The notes under the pieces were generated by a model. The model saw only the letters and a list, made by a program, of their open reading frames with translations, did no database searches and was not told the DNA's origin. From positions 1,302,001-1,366,000 of the forward strand of contig OY294049.1 in assembly GCA_958510825.1 (NCBI GenBank): 64,000 nt of DNA, read 5' to 3'. Position numbers and translations under genes: made by a program. This DNA is from Brachypterus glaber. Its lineage: Eukaryota; Arthropoda; Insecta; Coleoptera; Kateretidae. Of the stretch, positions 22,571-34,492 are shown piece after piece; within the stretch, counting starts at the first letter, position 1; the number at the start of each line of letters is the position of its first letter.

Positions 22571-22717
22571 ACCATTTTCATTTTTCTTTAATTTCAAGAT
22601 TTTAGTGTGTGGAATCGAAAAATGTAATGAGTAGAAATTGGTATTGTCAAAATTTTTTTTTCAATTAACCATGCAAGGCTGGTACACTGGAGTATATAAT
22701 ATAATTGTTTTAATGTA

Positions 22718-23579
22718 CAGTTGTGGCATTAAATATCGGGACAACCTCAAAAAAAATCGTGTCATTTTTATATTTTTTTCATGGATTAACATGGGATTAT
22801 TTTAAAAATTAAAAACTAGGTAACTTCGTTTTGACATAACTGAATTATTTAGTTGTAGTTTACTGTTAAAAAATATTAAATTAATAAATTAATGTTTATT
22901 GATAAATATATATTCATTAAATTTTACACAAATGTTGTAATTATTTAAATAATAATAAAATTGATAATCTTTGTATCAAAATTGTACTATATGGGTAAAG
23001 AATATGTGTTTAATATTCATTAAAAAAACACACACCTAATTTTACTCTTCAGTACAGCTAAAAACTCAAAAGGTTTCATAAACTTTCTACTGCAAATGGA
23101 TTTGAGTTTAAGAGTTCATTACTGAAGAGCCGCACTGAGGTAAGCGAAAAAAATTCCTAGTATATGGCAACTGCACCTTGTTCTTCTTGGTTTTTCTTAT
23201 ATAATTAAAAATTGCTTCACCATCCATTGTAGCTTTTGACCACCGATGATCCTTCTCCAGTTTGATATAAGAACCTAATGTTTTCTCAATAAAACATTTC
23301 TTAAGAAACAGATCTATTTCTTGCACTGTTTTCACTAAAATTGAACCTCATCCATATCTCCTAATACTAAGTACGCATTTTTCTCTTAAATTTCCACGAT
23401 AAGTAAACCCATTTTAAATTAAAATAAAGATAAAAAACACTTTTTTTACAAACTTCATATATAACAGCAAAAAATAAATGAACATTTGAAATATTTTGAC
23501 ATTTTCTAAAAGATGACACAAAAAAGACCCATTATAATCTATGAAAAATTGTTTGTCCCGATATTTAATGCCACCACTG
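22718..23579. mobile_element. Tc1/mariner-like element, 862 bp
   Basis: Ends CAGTTGTGGCATTAAATATC and GATATTTAATGCCACCACTG, with GGGACAA next inward on each side and TA outside (22716-22717, 23580-23581). A 75-codon minus-strand frame at 23335-23108 has no motif I recognise. Confidence 0.8.
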
Positions 23580-23589
23580 TATGTAGGTA

Positions 23590-24060
23590 TATTCTGACTT
23601 GTTAACAGTTTATAATGTATTTATATCTGACTCGTGTCCTGTTATTTCAACAATAAGCAACAATAAAGTATCTTATTGTAGAACATTTCAAAATCTTCCA
23701 ATACATTTTATTTTTCAAATACTTATGGACACAATTAAGAGATCATACCTACATGTAGCTAAAATAACAGCGTGATAGCTATAGAAAATAAAACAACTTA
23801 CTGTTACTGTCAGGTATCTGTTATTGCAAAAATACGAAAATATGTTTAACATTTGAACAAACCTGGACAAAAAAAAATGTATATTACCTGTGATAAAAGC
23901 AAAGTTTATCTAAATTTATTCGTGCAATACCGTTATAAATTGCATGTGTATAGAAAACATTTTATTCACTGATAAACTTTAAAATATATTTCACATCTCG
24001 GAATAAACATCATTTTTAAGAATTCTTTTAGGTTATGTTAAAAGAACTCCATCTATGTAT
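23590..24060. other. No gene seen
   Basis: AT-rich single-copy-looking sequence without recognisable coding or repeat structure. Confidence 0.3.
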
Positions 24061-24284
24061 AAGGATATTCACTAAACGAGTTCATTGTCTGCCGGTAGAT
24101 GGCAGAACCAGTGCCATTTTAACTGCAACTTATTATACAAGCGCCTAAACGCAGCTCTCTATGCAGGATTTTGTTTTGGTATTTTGTTGTTTGGTCCTTC
24201 TTTTTTTAATGATGGGGCCTTGGTTTACGTTAACGTTGGTTTGGCGTCTGTTTGGTGTATTTTTTATTGTAAAATAACATTAAA

Positions 24285-24435
24285 AAACGGTCAGCGCATG
24301 CGCAGTTTATTAAAACGTTGCATAAAGAGCTGCACATAGGCGCTTTTCTTATTATACTTCGCTCCTGTGCAGAGGAGCGCTTATGTGCAGCTCTTTATGC
24401 CGCGTTTTGATAAACTGCGCATGCGCTGAACATTT
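24285..24435. repeat. Hairpin of GCGCATGCGCAGTTTATTAAAACG type
   Basis: GCGCATGCGCAGTTTAT with a GCATAAAGAGCTGCACATA block pairs with TATGTGCAGCTCTTTATGC and TAAACTGCGCATGCGC. Centre near 24360. A related left part (AAGCGCCTAAACGCAGCTCTC) starts at 24140, and an inverted cousin lies at 32320-32365. Confidence 0.7.
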
Positions 24436-24514
24436 TTCTATATATTATTTTAAATAAAAACAAGGGCGTAGATTTTTTTCTTCTATGGGGGGGGGGGGGT
24501 AATACCCAGGGCCG

Positions 24515-24760
24515 GCCTTTCAAGCCTCAAATTTGGCGCCTCTAGCAAAAGAAAAAACACCCTAAAATAAAGCTTTGTGCGCCTACAAAAAAAATGCCCC
24601 CCAAAAAATACCACAATAAAAAAAGCGTTGTCCCTGACGGTTTCTAACAATAGTGGCGCCCCTACAAAAAAAATGACGGCGCCCAAAAAAATACCCTAAG
24701 ACAAAAGCTTTGTCCCTGACGGTTTCTACCAAACTTACGACAGCTGAAATCTGTTTGATG
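24515..24760. repeat. Dispersed repeat, direct copy at 31995-32190
   Basis: Shared blocks include CAAGCCTCAAATTTGGCGCC, GCAAAAGAAAAAACACCCTA, GCTTTGTCCCTGACGGTT and AAAATGACGGCGCCCA, next to a poly-G run in both. Together with the 24140 and 32320 segments it belongs to one larger element, broken differently at the two sites. Confidence 0.7.
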
Positions 24761-25766
24761 GCTACTATTAAATGTATCCGTGTATGTTTGTTAGTTCCCC
24801 TCTAGAAGCTAATCTTGTTGACAAATAAGGTTTATATTCTTCTTGATCATACACTTCTCTCGGAAAAAGGTGGGACACTTAAAATTGTTTTGTCTTATAT
24901 TGGATTGACTTATAAATAAAAAAATAGATAATTTGAACTACTTTTAAATTTAATTCAGTTTAATTTAGTCTTTGTGGGCCCCAGATGCCCGGGCGGCCCA
25001 AGTTGGGTCCCCATTTTGGGGAGGTGCCACTAACAATAAAGAACTTAAAACGCTCGAAAAAAAATAGATTTGGCAACCGTATTTCTGTATTTATGATAAT
25101 GTTATGTAATTTTTTAATAAAAGGCATTCCCATTAAATATTTTAGTCACTTCATTACAGTCTGCCGAATGAGGTGGATCTTTCGTGATTTTTTGTGTGTT
25201 TTGAGTTCTAAACAGTGTTAGTGTACGTTTTGTGTTTTTAAACTATATCGGATTATTATGAATTCTTTTTCAACCACTAGTATATGTAAGTAATTTTGAT
25301 TATTAAGATATTTATTTTTCTTTTCATTTTTATAATAAATATAAAATTTAGCTTGGTGCTATAGTAGTAAAAGTGCTGTATAAGTCTTTGGGGCGCGGTA
25401 AATTTTTTAATGGGGGACGGGGGGGTTACGACAGCTGAAATCTCAAAATTAATCTGCCCAAGTGAGCCCCCATTTTGAGCGATAACACCGCACAAAACTT
25501 CCTAACATTTATTATAATAAAATCAACAAAGATATTTCTGACTCATATGATAATGTTATGTAATGTTTTAACAAAAGGCATTCTAAATTTAATCTTGTTC
25601 ATTTCATTACAGTCTGCCGAATGAAGTGGATCGTTCCGTGTGTTTTTTTGTGTTTTAAGTTCTGAACGTTATTAGTGTATGTTTTGTGTTTTTACACTAA
25701 CTATATATGGCTTGTCGGACTACTTATGAATATTTTTTCAACCGCGAGTGTAAGTAATTTTGATTA

Positions 25767-26027
25767 CACTGGTCTACAAAAAAAAAATCTTCTCCAAGGA
25801 CTAAACCTATCATGCCTTAAGTATTTTTGTGTGCTGAAACCGAATTTTCAATTTAAAAAACTTTCTACCGAATAGATTTCGAGTAAATCCCGGTTTTTAT
25901 TAGACATTGGTTATACGTGCCTAAAAAAGTAAACTTTTTCGGATTCATCAGCACACAAAAATACTTAACGCATGATAGGTTTTGGTCTTTGGAGAAGATT
26001 TTTTTTTTCTTTTTTTGTAGACCAGTG
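25767..26027. mobile_element. MITE with TTA target duplication
   Basis: Ends CACTGGTCTACAAAAAAAAA and inverted TTTTTTTGTAGACCAGTG, with TTA on each side (25764-25766, 26028-26030). Unit 1 of the tandem array shows the uninterrupted target, TTTTGATTATTAAGATA, at about 25296. A three-base TTA duplication suggests PIF/Harbinger. Confidence 0.8.
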
Positions 26028-26474
26028 TTATTAAGATAAATATTTTTTAACTTTGAGCAATTATGAGTAACTTTGGGGAACGGAAAATTTTTAAATGGAT
26101 AGGGGCAATTTACGACAGCTGAAATATCGAAATTAAGCTGCAGCTGAGCATGCCCAAGTGGGCCCCCATTTTGAGCGGTATCATTGCACAAAACTTTCTT
26201 AAGTTTATTATAATAAAATCGGCAACGATATTCCTGACTCATATGATAATGTTATGTAATTTTTTAACAAGTGCCATTGTAAAATAAATATTTTAGTCAT
26301 TTCATTACAGTCTGCCGAATAAAGTGGATCGTTTTTGTTTGTTTTTTGTTCTAAACAGTATTAGTGTATGTTTTGTGTGTTTTTTTTTATAATACTATAG
26401 TGTATTTAGGAATAATTTTTAAACCGCGAGTAAATGTAAGTAATTTTAAAACGATTTTGAACAATTTTTAATTA

Positions 26475-26895
26475 CACAGCCACACAAAAAAAAAATGTCA
26501 AGTGTTTTTTTGGAGACCACTCTATTACCGTGTATTTTATGGAGCTGAACCCGAATTTGAGGTCAAAATAGCAACTCATCCGATTAGTTTTGCAGATAAA
26601 CTCAAAAAATGTTAGTGAACGTTCAAGTATTACGTAACGCAAATTTTGATCATTTTGGACACCCCTCCCCCCCCTGTAACGCTATTTTCATATATCATTA
26701 ACATGGGCGTAACACTCCAAAATGACCCCCCCCCTAGGAGCGTACGTAATACTTGAACGTTCCCTTATGCTCGTTTTACTTGAAAATAAGGTTTTTTGAG
26801 GTTATCTCCAAAACTAATTGGATGAGGTGCCTCAAAATACATAGGAATAAAATGGTCTCCAAAAAAAATCCGGACCTTTTTTTTGTGTGGCTGTG
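26475..26895. mobile_element. MITE with CACAGCCACACAAAA ends, nested
   Basis: Ends CACAGCCACACAAAAAAA and TTTTTTTGTGTGGCTGTG, flanked by TTA on both sides (26472-26474, 26896-26898). Its middle is interrupted by the family-B hairpin 26614-26767. Confidence 0.75.
26614..26767. mobile_element. Family-B hairpin MITE (GAACGTTCAAGTATTACGTA)
   Basis: Arms GAACGTTCAAGTATTACGTA and its complement, with a TAACGC...GCGTAAC core. A relative at 38884-39040 is complete; right halves only are at about 35160-35270 and 56461-56573. The termini are like family A, but the interior (ATCATTTTGGA, CCCCCTGTAACGC) is different. Confidence 0.7.
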
Positions 26896-27021
26896 TTATT
26901 TTGGATTAGAATTTTCATTAATATTAAATTTTTTTTTTTGGGGTTTAATTGTGGACTTGTGAATAAATAAAACAGTTACTTTTTGAAATATTTTTGAATA
27001 TAGTATTTATTATAAAAGGAT

Positions 27022-27225
27022 CGTTCAAGTATCACGCAACGCAAATTGTAACAAAATTCATACGTTATAGAGATTTCATATTTTGGCTACCCCCCCCCCA
27101 AATAGGGGGTGTGTTAGGGGGGTAGCCAAAATATGAAATCTCTACTGCCTTACATAACGCGAGAACCGGGGTATGAAGTGTATGAATTTTGGTACAATTT
27201 GCGTTACGTAATACTTAAACGTTCC
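27022..27225. mobile_element. Family-A hairpin MITE, copy 2
   Basis: Same arms and interior as 2156-2393 (CGTTCAAGTATCACGCAACG, CCAAAATATGAAATCTCTAC, ATGAAGTGTATGAATTTTGG). The left terminal GGGAA is lost. Confidence 0.7.
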
Positions 27226-27248
27226 CAAAGTGCACTATTATGTGCACT

Positions 27249-27394
27249 TTGGCTTAGTTTACACCATGGGTTCTATATTTTAAGTCCAGGTACTTTTTGT
27301 CTACCTGTCTCTGTTTATAGCATTTTGTAAACAGAGATAGGTAGATAAAAAGTACCTGGACTTAAAAAATAGTACCCATGGTGTAAACTAAGCC
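27249..27394. mobile_element. 146-bp hairpin MITE
   Basis: Near-perfect arms GGCTTAGTTTACACCATGGG / CCCATGGTGTAAACTAAGCC with AAGTCCAGGTACTTTTT and its complement inside. TTT flanks both ends. Confidence 0.8.
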
Positions 27395-27924
27395 TTTAAC
27401 GACGGCTATATTTAAAAGTTTATTTTTAAATTAATTTTTTTACGAGATGACACTACTGGCGGATCCGTGCACTATAGAATTTTATCAGTCTCATGTATAA
27501 TTGCGGCAAATAATAGATTTCTATAGCTCACGGAGTCCACCTCATACATTTTTTGTGAACTATTAAATATGGCCGCTGTTAAACTCTTATATTAAATACG
27601 GATTAGTTTCATATTACTCTTTTTCGAAAAAGTACTTAAAAAAATAAAAACCTATAAAAACGAATTTTTGTTATGCGACCAATATTAAGCCCGATTTTTA
27701 TCAAAAAAAAATCCCATCCGAGAACTCGTTATGTCCTACAGCCGCCAGTCCGATGCTGATTTAACGTCCAAAAACGTATTAATAACTTATTATTTTATTT
27801 AAAGTGTTATTTAAGTTTGGTCTCGGTTATTTTGAGGTAATTTTTTTAAACTAAATCTTTTTGTTACAGAACTAAATAAGCTGGAGAAGTCAGTCATATA
27901 AACAGAGACAGTACAGGTAAAAAA

Positions 27925-28805
27925 ACCTAGTAGTCCAGTCAAATATCGAAAAATTCCTATGTTAAATTGCAATAAATGTACATGGGCTGATACTTTAATG
28001 GGTAGTAGTGCATAGTAGCAGAACACTCCTGTTAGTTTTTCACCGGGTGATTTGCGTAAGGGATGTCCGCTATCTTAAATTTTAGGGGTGAGTGCGGTTA
28101 TCTCGCTAAATATGCATCTTACGATAAAAATGCATATAACTAATTTTGTTAAGTAGAAAATTTCCAAAAATTTTTGTTTAGATAATTTTTTTATTATATT
28201 AATAACAATCGAGTTATAAATATTTAAAAATGGCCATGTTGGGGGTGAAATTGTTTTTTTCGATTTTTCAGCCAAATTATTCATCGAAGGATAAAAGTGG
28301 TTATGAACAAACTTGTAAATCTTGAAGTGTTATATGTTATGCTTTTTCATAAGTATTTTGTTACGGTTACAGTGGGCGGTTGCGCCCTCTGTAACCGTAC
28401 CAAAGTACCTATGAAAATTAATAGTATATGAAACTTAAAGAGAATTTCGAGAGCTACAAGTTTGCTCATATCGTCCGATGAAAAATGAAAAATGGAAAAA
28501 ACCAATTCCACCTCCAACATGACTATTTTTAAATTAACCATTGTTATTAATATATTAAAAAAATGATCCCAATAAAAATTGTTGGAAATTTCCTCCTTAA
28601 CAAAATTGGTTATATGCATTTTTATCGCTAGATGCATAATTAAGCAACTCACCCCTAAAATTCAAGATATCGGACACCCCTTACGCAAATCATCCAGTGA
28701 AAAACTAACAGATGTGTTCTGTTACCAACCATTACTACCCTTTAAAATATCAGCCCGTGTACATTTATTGCAATTTAAATTTATTATTTGACTGGACTAT
28801 AGGTA
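27925..28805. mobile_element. Large palindromic element, about 880 bp
   Basis: Arms share TAGTCCAGTCAAATA, TTGCAATAAATGTACA, GTTAGTTTTTCAC-GG, GATTTGCGTAAGGG and TTTAGGGGTGAG, then ATGCATATAACTAATTTTGT. They meet at a GTTACGGTTACAGTGGGCGG / complement centre near 28375. All frames in it are palindrome artefacts. Superfamily unknown. Confidence 0.75.
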
Positions 28806-29009
28806 ATTAACACTAATATGTTATAGGATATAGGCAAGATCTATGTGAGTTTGTTTTTAACTGCAATGAAAACAACGGAAGTGGAAGTAGTGCTAATAGA
28901 AGAGTTGTGCCCAAAGGCACAGTTAATATAAGGCACAAAAGCAAAATAGTTTGGAATCTAAAACCGCCAAGAGTATAGAGCTTAATATAATATTTTTTAC
29001 AGGTACCAT

Positions 29010-29237
29010 CAACTGAGGTGACTTCGGACGGAGTTGGTGACTTCGGACATTTTTTCGCAAAATCTTCTGAACCAAAGCACGTGTGTAAAAGTTGTGCGTT
29101 TGTGTGTAAAAGTTGTGGAAATGAACCCTACAACTTGAGCACACAACCCCACAACTTTTACACACGTGCTTTGGTTCAGAAGATTTTGTGAAAAAGTGTC
29201 ATCGAAGTCATCCTACCCCGTCAGAAGTCACCTCGGT
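29010..29237. mobile_element. Hairpin MITE (ACTGAGGTGACTTC ends)
   Basis: The inner arms TCTTCTGAACCAAAGCACGT and ACGTGCTTTGGTTCAGAAGA are perfectly complementary. The outer ends GAGGTGACTTC / GAAGTCACCTC match. Confidence 0.75.
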
Positions 29238-29284
29238 GTTATGCATATTTTTTTACAGTTTAATCAAAAAAGAACATTGTTCTT

Positions 29285-29805
29285 ATTAATGTGTTGTTTG
29301 TGTTCTTATTTTACACACATATATTTTTTTTATATATTTTTTTTCAGGTATTATTTTTTATTTCAGGTACTATTATTTTCTTTTATGCATTATATCACTG
29401 GGTTAAAATGTTAAGGTTCTATGTTCTATAGAAACCCCATAATTAAGAACTATATTTATTATATACTCTATTGTGTTGTTTGTGTTCTTATTTTACACAC
29501 ATATATTTTTTTTATGTATATTTTTTTTCAGGTACTATTATAATATAAAATATATTTTCTTTTAGGCATTATATCACTGGGTTAAAATGATAAGGTTCTA
29601 TGTTCTATAGAAACCCCATAATGAAGAACTATATTTATTATATGCTCTATTGTGTTGTTTGTGTTCTTATTTTACACACATATATTTTTTTTATGTATAT
29701 TTTTTTTTCAGGTACTATTATTTTCTTTTAGGCAATATATTACTGGGTTAAAATGATAAGGTTCTATGTTCTATAGAAACCCCATAATGAAGAACTATAT
29801 TACAC
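29285..29805. repeat. Tandem repeat, about three units of 170-185 bp
   Basis: Each unit runs GTGTTGTTTGTGTTCTTATT, ACACACATATATTTTTTTTA, a TTTTTTTTCAGGTACTATTA block, CACTGGGTTAAAATG and GGTTCTATGTTCTATAGAAAC. Units start at about 29290, 29470 and 29650. More isolated TTTTTTCAGGTA motifs follow to 30170. Confidence 0.85.
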
Positions 29806-30659
29806 AATGTTGGTTTTATTATTTTCTTTTTTTCAGATAATGCTATATAATATATAGCCTATATTGTGCATTAGGTATTTTTTGAAAAAAAAAAGTGTTC
29901 TTAGGTTAAATATTCTAAAAATTTATTTTTTTTTTTCAGGTATTAATTACATTATAATGTAATATTTATTTGAAAGTTTACTAGGTATATTAATATTTTT
30001 TAATTGTTAAGGATATTGTTTATAATAATTTTGGTTATATTTATGTATATTTTTTTCAGTATATAAGTGTTTTTTATTTATAATGTTATTATTTTATGTA
30101 TTTTTTTTGATATGTTTTATAGGATATTTTCGTTGGTTATGTTTTTTTCAGGTATTTATTTTTTTTACAGGTACAAATACAATTTTAATCTACAATCAGA
30201 TTAAAATTATAGGATAGTTACATATTGTTTTATGCAAAAATACGCTAGGTACTTTAACTGTAGGTTTTTGGAAGTTTATAGGCCTATAAACATAAACATT
30301 AAGGATAATATCCTTAATATAATAACAGTATGTTTTTTAAGGTAGCATGGGGCGTGTAGAATAACCTGGGGTAGACTAACACTAATATGTAAATATTATT
30401 TATTTTAGATATATCAGAAAGAAGTATTTAATTAAAGTTTTAATTTTTATGTATAATGTGTTATTTTATTTTTTAGATCTTTGAAGGACAACTTTTACAG
30501 ACAGTGTAATCAGAACTTGTAAGGTTTTTTATGGTAAAATTGACAGCTAGTAACAGTAAGTTTTTTTAAGGTTAAGGTTTTTTCTTTTCATTCAAGCCAA
30601 GCCAATTTCCCCCACCCGGGAAAAGAACCAGGGTTGTTGGCATAGTTTCCCCTAGGTTT

Positions 30660-30990
30660 AATTTAGTATATAGTTAAATAGCCAAAATCCGCACCAATTC
30701 CCTTAAGGGGGAATGGATAGGCAGGGTTACACGAAAAAGCCAATATCAGCAAAAATTCCCTCAAGGGGGAATGGATAGGTAGGGTTACACGCACAGGTTG
30801 TCAATATCCGCAAAAATTCCCTCAAGGGGGAAAGGATAACCGCGAACAAAAGACAAAGGAACAGACGGACATATGAGGTGTTCTCTCTGGATGGTCGACT
30901 TTTTCCCATACACGCCAGGTATCTCGAAAGAGAGAGTAGTACCAACCCTGACATCGGTGAGACCGAACTTACAAAGTGGGCAGTTGTCAT
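30660..30990. repeat. CAAAAATTCCCTCAAGGGGGAA triplicate
   Basis: Three direct copies of roughly CCGCAAAAATTCCCTYAAGG-GGGAATGGATAGGYAGGGTTACACG at about 30680, 30745 and 30808. The region next to it has a minus-strand frame DNCPLCKFGLTDVRVG that looks protein-like but matches nothing I know. Confidence 0.6.
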
Positions 30991-31199
30991 ACAAGGGTTA
31001 GGTATATATAGTGTATGTTAAATTTTCGCCTGACGAGATTATACTCCACGTGTATAGGCCTACTGAGGGATCCTCAGAGGGGAACTGAGGTTTTCTCACT
31101 GGGGAACGGCACGTTAACCGTAACGCACCTAGTGCTTTACCTCCTGGGTGGTGTGGAAAAGAGCACAACTATTCTAGTTAGAGGTGGTAAGTGTAAAGA

Positions 31200-32560
31200 G
31201 TAAAAAAATGTCTGTCCATCTTTTTGTCTTATGGTATGTAAACCTTATAATTATAAGTTAACTTTTGAATGTAATATCGGTTTTCAAAAATTCTTTCGCT
31301 AAGCAGATTGAATTTCTTTATAAATAATAGTATATTTCCAACCTAATAAGAAAATTAAACATCATTATATCACCATAGAGTCCCTTTTCAAATTAAACAT
31401 CAAAATTTTTAGGATTGGCAAAGCATTTTACCGGGAAAACGGCATGATTGAAACTCTCCTGCATAATACCATTTATGATTAAGCTTTCCTCTAGAGGAAA
31501 TAAACAACATTTCATTTTATGATATTGAACTTTCTGAAATGCAATAGTTGATTATATTGACTCACCATATAGCCCGAAAAACGTATTAAATAAAGTGATT
31601 ATTTTTCTTAAGCAAGGGACTTCCCTTATAGAAATTTACGTTAAAACCACTTTACCTAACGTTAGGAGAATGTTTTGTCTGTATCGTTAGGGATCTATTA
31701 CTAAAACAACGTTCATCTAACGTCATAAACCCAATATACTTATACTTTTGGACTTTTCAACCAAATATTTTTTTTCAGTTTAGTCGGCGAGCTAGTGACC
31801 ATTTATTCTTTTTTCAATTTTTTTTATATATTTGGGCCTACGCTTTTATTATACAGTTACTGTCGCGATAACCCGAATGTTCAATACTCCGAATGAAGCA
31901 GTAATCCGAACAATGAAATTCGGACTTCAAAGTACATGCATGTATGTTTCACTGTTCGGTTTACCGCATAATTCAGATTATCGAAAATTTACTTAATTTC
32001 AAGCCTCAAATTTGGCGCCATAAGCAAAAGAAAAAACACCCTAAAATAACGCTTTGTGCGCCTACAAAAAAAATTGCCTCCCAAAAAATGCCATCAAGAA
32101 AAAAAGCTTTGTCCCTGACGGTTCCTACCAAACGTGGCGCCCCTACAAAAAAAATGACGGCGCCCACGCCTATGGGGGGGGGGTAATGGGGTAATCATCT
32201 ACGCCCTTGAATAAAAAACATTTTTTTACAAAAAAAATACCAAACAGACGCCAAACCAACGTTAACGTAAACCAAGGCCCCTCATAAAAAAAAACACCAA
32301 ACAAGAAAAAACCAAAACAAACTCCGGCACGCAGAGCTGCATTTAGGTGCTTGTATGTGCAGTTGCATTCATCAAAATCTTATTTACATCAATGGCCTTT
32401 TCATAGAATTTGGCCAGCTCAATATTAATTTGTATTTATATTATTCTAGAAGAATGGGTCTTGGTGAAGTGGTCTGGATAATTCCATACCCTTCTTTTTC
32501 TTCTTAATGTATCCACAGATGCGTTCTGTTGACAACGCTGTTTTTTATAATTTGTAATAA
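31200..32560. other. Repeat debris, no gene seen
   Basis: Contains a fragment of the AACGTTAG repeat (31620-31740) and the second copy of the 24515 repeat (31995-32190), and near 32320 the inverted GCAGAGCTGCATTTAGG block. Confidence 0.5.
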
Positions 32561-32562
32561 AG

Positions 32563-32745
32563 TCCAAATCAAAATTTATCAGCATTTTAAATGATTAAAA
32601 AACATAAAATTCACTTCATACTCCAATATAATCTTCACATGTTCGTCATTTTACTGCACATCATCCAGATAATCACTATAAAATATATAAAATCGAATCC
32701 AGGGCATATCTAAGATAGCAAATAAATAAATAACTATACTAAAAC
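32563..32745. repeat. Dispersed repeat, direct copy at 49330-49490
   Basis: Shared AATCAAAATTTATCAGCA, GATTAAAAAACATAAAATTC, CATGTTCGTCATTTTACTGC and CTATAAAATATATAAAATCG in the same orientation. Confidence 0.7.
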
Positions 32746-33331
32746 ACTTGATGCTAAAAATTAAACGCGATTAACGGATTACCTAATTCTTGCCAAAAGT
32801 ACATGTAGTTCTTAGAATATCCTGAGCAAAATATACATGTTTCTAAGAAGCATGCTGTTCTTCCGGCTATTTATTTTAAGAATCTTCTTAGAAGGGTTTT
32901 GTGCTGTCAGGGTTTAAATAAATTATAAGGGGAAGTGAAAAAAAACAACTTTTGCTTAAAACTGTATTACACCTGTTTTATTTTGTGCATAATAATAACA
33001 AAGCCAAAATTCGCAATTTTTAAAACTTAAAAATTAATACGGAAACTACAGTTTACTATAGTAAAAAACTGCAGTTTATTATAGTAATAAAAAAAAACGA
33101 GAAACTGCATTCATGTGTAACACCATGACACCATCAGTGCTGGACAGAGCCAGCCCGGGCCCCGTTGAAACTTTATTCCCGGGCCCCCTCGCCTCTGAAA
33201 AAAAGCTTAACCCCTGTCAGAAAACCGAAAATTTTCGCCACCGGGCGCCGGGAAATCCTCCCCCCCTCCCCCCTGAAACCGGCCCTGGTAACCTTGATAT
33301 GTGATATCGTCGTCGTCGCATACAAAGGGGC

Positions 33332-33531
33332 NNNNNNNNNNNNNNNNNNNNNNNNNNNNNNNNNNNNNNNNNNNNNNNNNNNNNNNNNNNNNNNNNNNNN
33401 NNNNNNNNNNNNNNNNNNNNNNNNNNNNNNNNNNNNNNNNNNNNNNNNNNNNNNNNNNNNNNNNNNNNNNNNNNNNNNNNNNNNNNNNNNNNNNNNNNNN
33501 NNNNNNNNNNNNNNNNNNNNNNNNNNNNNNN
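33332..33531. other. Assembly gap, 200 N
   Basis: Exactly 200 N, so probably a gap of unknown true size. It abuts the start of the hairpin element at 33532; missing sequence could be repeat collapse. Frames drawn across it are meaningless. Confidence 0.99.
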
Positions 33532-33806
33532 AGCCAGATCCGTCGAGCACTGGGCGCTCGACCATTTTTAAATTGCTTTATTTTTTTTTTGGCAACATAC
33601 ATTACCAGAGATTTTGTAACAAGTTAAAAAAAGCAAAATTTGCCGTTTACCGTTTCCCTAAAATGGTCGTCCCGACTAAACAATTTTTTTAAAAAATAAT
33701 TTATAACGGGTTTTAAAGTATACATAGGTAAGTTATCACAAAAAAATAAACTGATTTAAAAATGGTTGAGCGCCCAATTAATTCAAAACTCGACGGATCT
33801 GGCTGG
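33532..33806. mobile_element. Hairpin element (GCCAGATCCGTCGAG ends)
   Basis: GCCAGATCCGTCGAG / CTCGACGGATCTGGC at the ends, and GGGCGCTCGACCATTTTTAA with its complement inside. A related fragment lies at about 41105-41150 (GGGCGCTCAACTATTTTTAA). The left end touches the gap. Confidence 0.7.
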
Positions 33807-34304
33807 ACTTAACCAATTTCAAGTAGTTAAAATTTCCAGTAAAAGTTATATTTAAAATTTAGGTAAAAATAATTGCAGCTTAAAATTAAAAGCTAGTAGA
33901 AAACTTTTATTTAAGCAAACTTGTAGCTTGTTGGGCCTATATTAACTGGTAAAAAATATATTTTGATAGCTTTATTAATAATTATAACTGTTATAACGCG
34001 ATAAAAAAAAGTCCCATCAACTCTTATGTAAACGGTCCTATGAAATCTTCGAAAATCCCATCAATAATGTAGGAAATAGTAGGAAATATCCCATCAACTT
34101 GATAGGTTTTCATGGTTTTTGATAAATTTTGGTAGCGTTTTCGTCACTTTGAAATAGGATTAACTGTCCCTTTAAAATCTTACGAAAATACCTTTCTCGG
34201 TCCCATCAAATCTTACGCAAACGTCCAAGGCTCCTGTAATCTTATTAAAATCACATACTTAGGAATTTAATAAGATTTGGCAGGACCTCTTTTACAAGGT
34301 GTCG

Positions 34305-34465
34305 CTTGCAAAACAACTTAACACTACGATATTTTAAGAAAGCGTTGAGAGACTTAAATTTTGGACCAAAAATTTTCAACATGACAAAAACTTTAGGTTA
34401 AAATTTCAAGTCTCTATCTTGAAATATCGTAGTGTAAAGTTGTTTTGCATGCGATATGCACCATT
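34305..34465. mobile_element. Hairpin MITE, about 160 bp
   Basis: GCAAAACAACTTAACACTAC-GATATTT pairs with AAATATCGTAGTGTAAAGTT-GTTTTGC. Loop of about 90 bases. Confidence 0.7.
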
Positions 34466-34492
34466 AATACGACTTTAGGTGAATCACGTTGT

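Larger units (their letters stand above)
25065..26990. repeat. Tandem triplication of a roughly 450-bp unit, twice interrupted
   Basis: Blocks CATATGATAATGTTATGTAA, TTTCATTACAGTCTGCCGAAT, GTTTTGTGTTTTTA and GTAAGTAATTTTGAT recur in order starting at about 25065, 25527 and 26224. Each is followed by a TTACGACAGCTGAAAT / CCCCCATTTTGAGC block at 25430 and 26110 (a partial one is at 24730). Unit 2 carries the MITE 25767-26027 and unit 3 the MITE 26475-26895; unit 1 is uninterrupted. Confidence 0.75.

Noticed and set aside
23108..23335. 75-codon frame inside the 862-bp Tc1-like element
   Set aside because: Could be a transposase remnant, but no helix-turn-helix or catalytic motif is visible, so no product is assigned.
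33165..33692. Frames spanning the N run
   Set aside because: They consist mostly of unknown bases and have no meaning.
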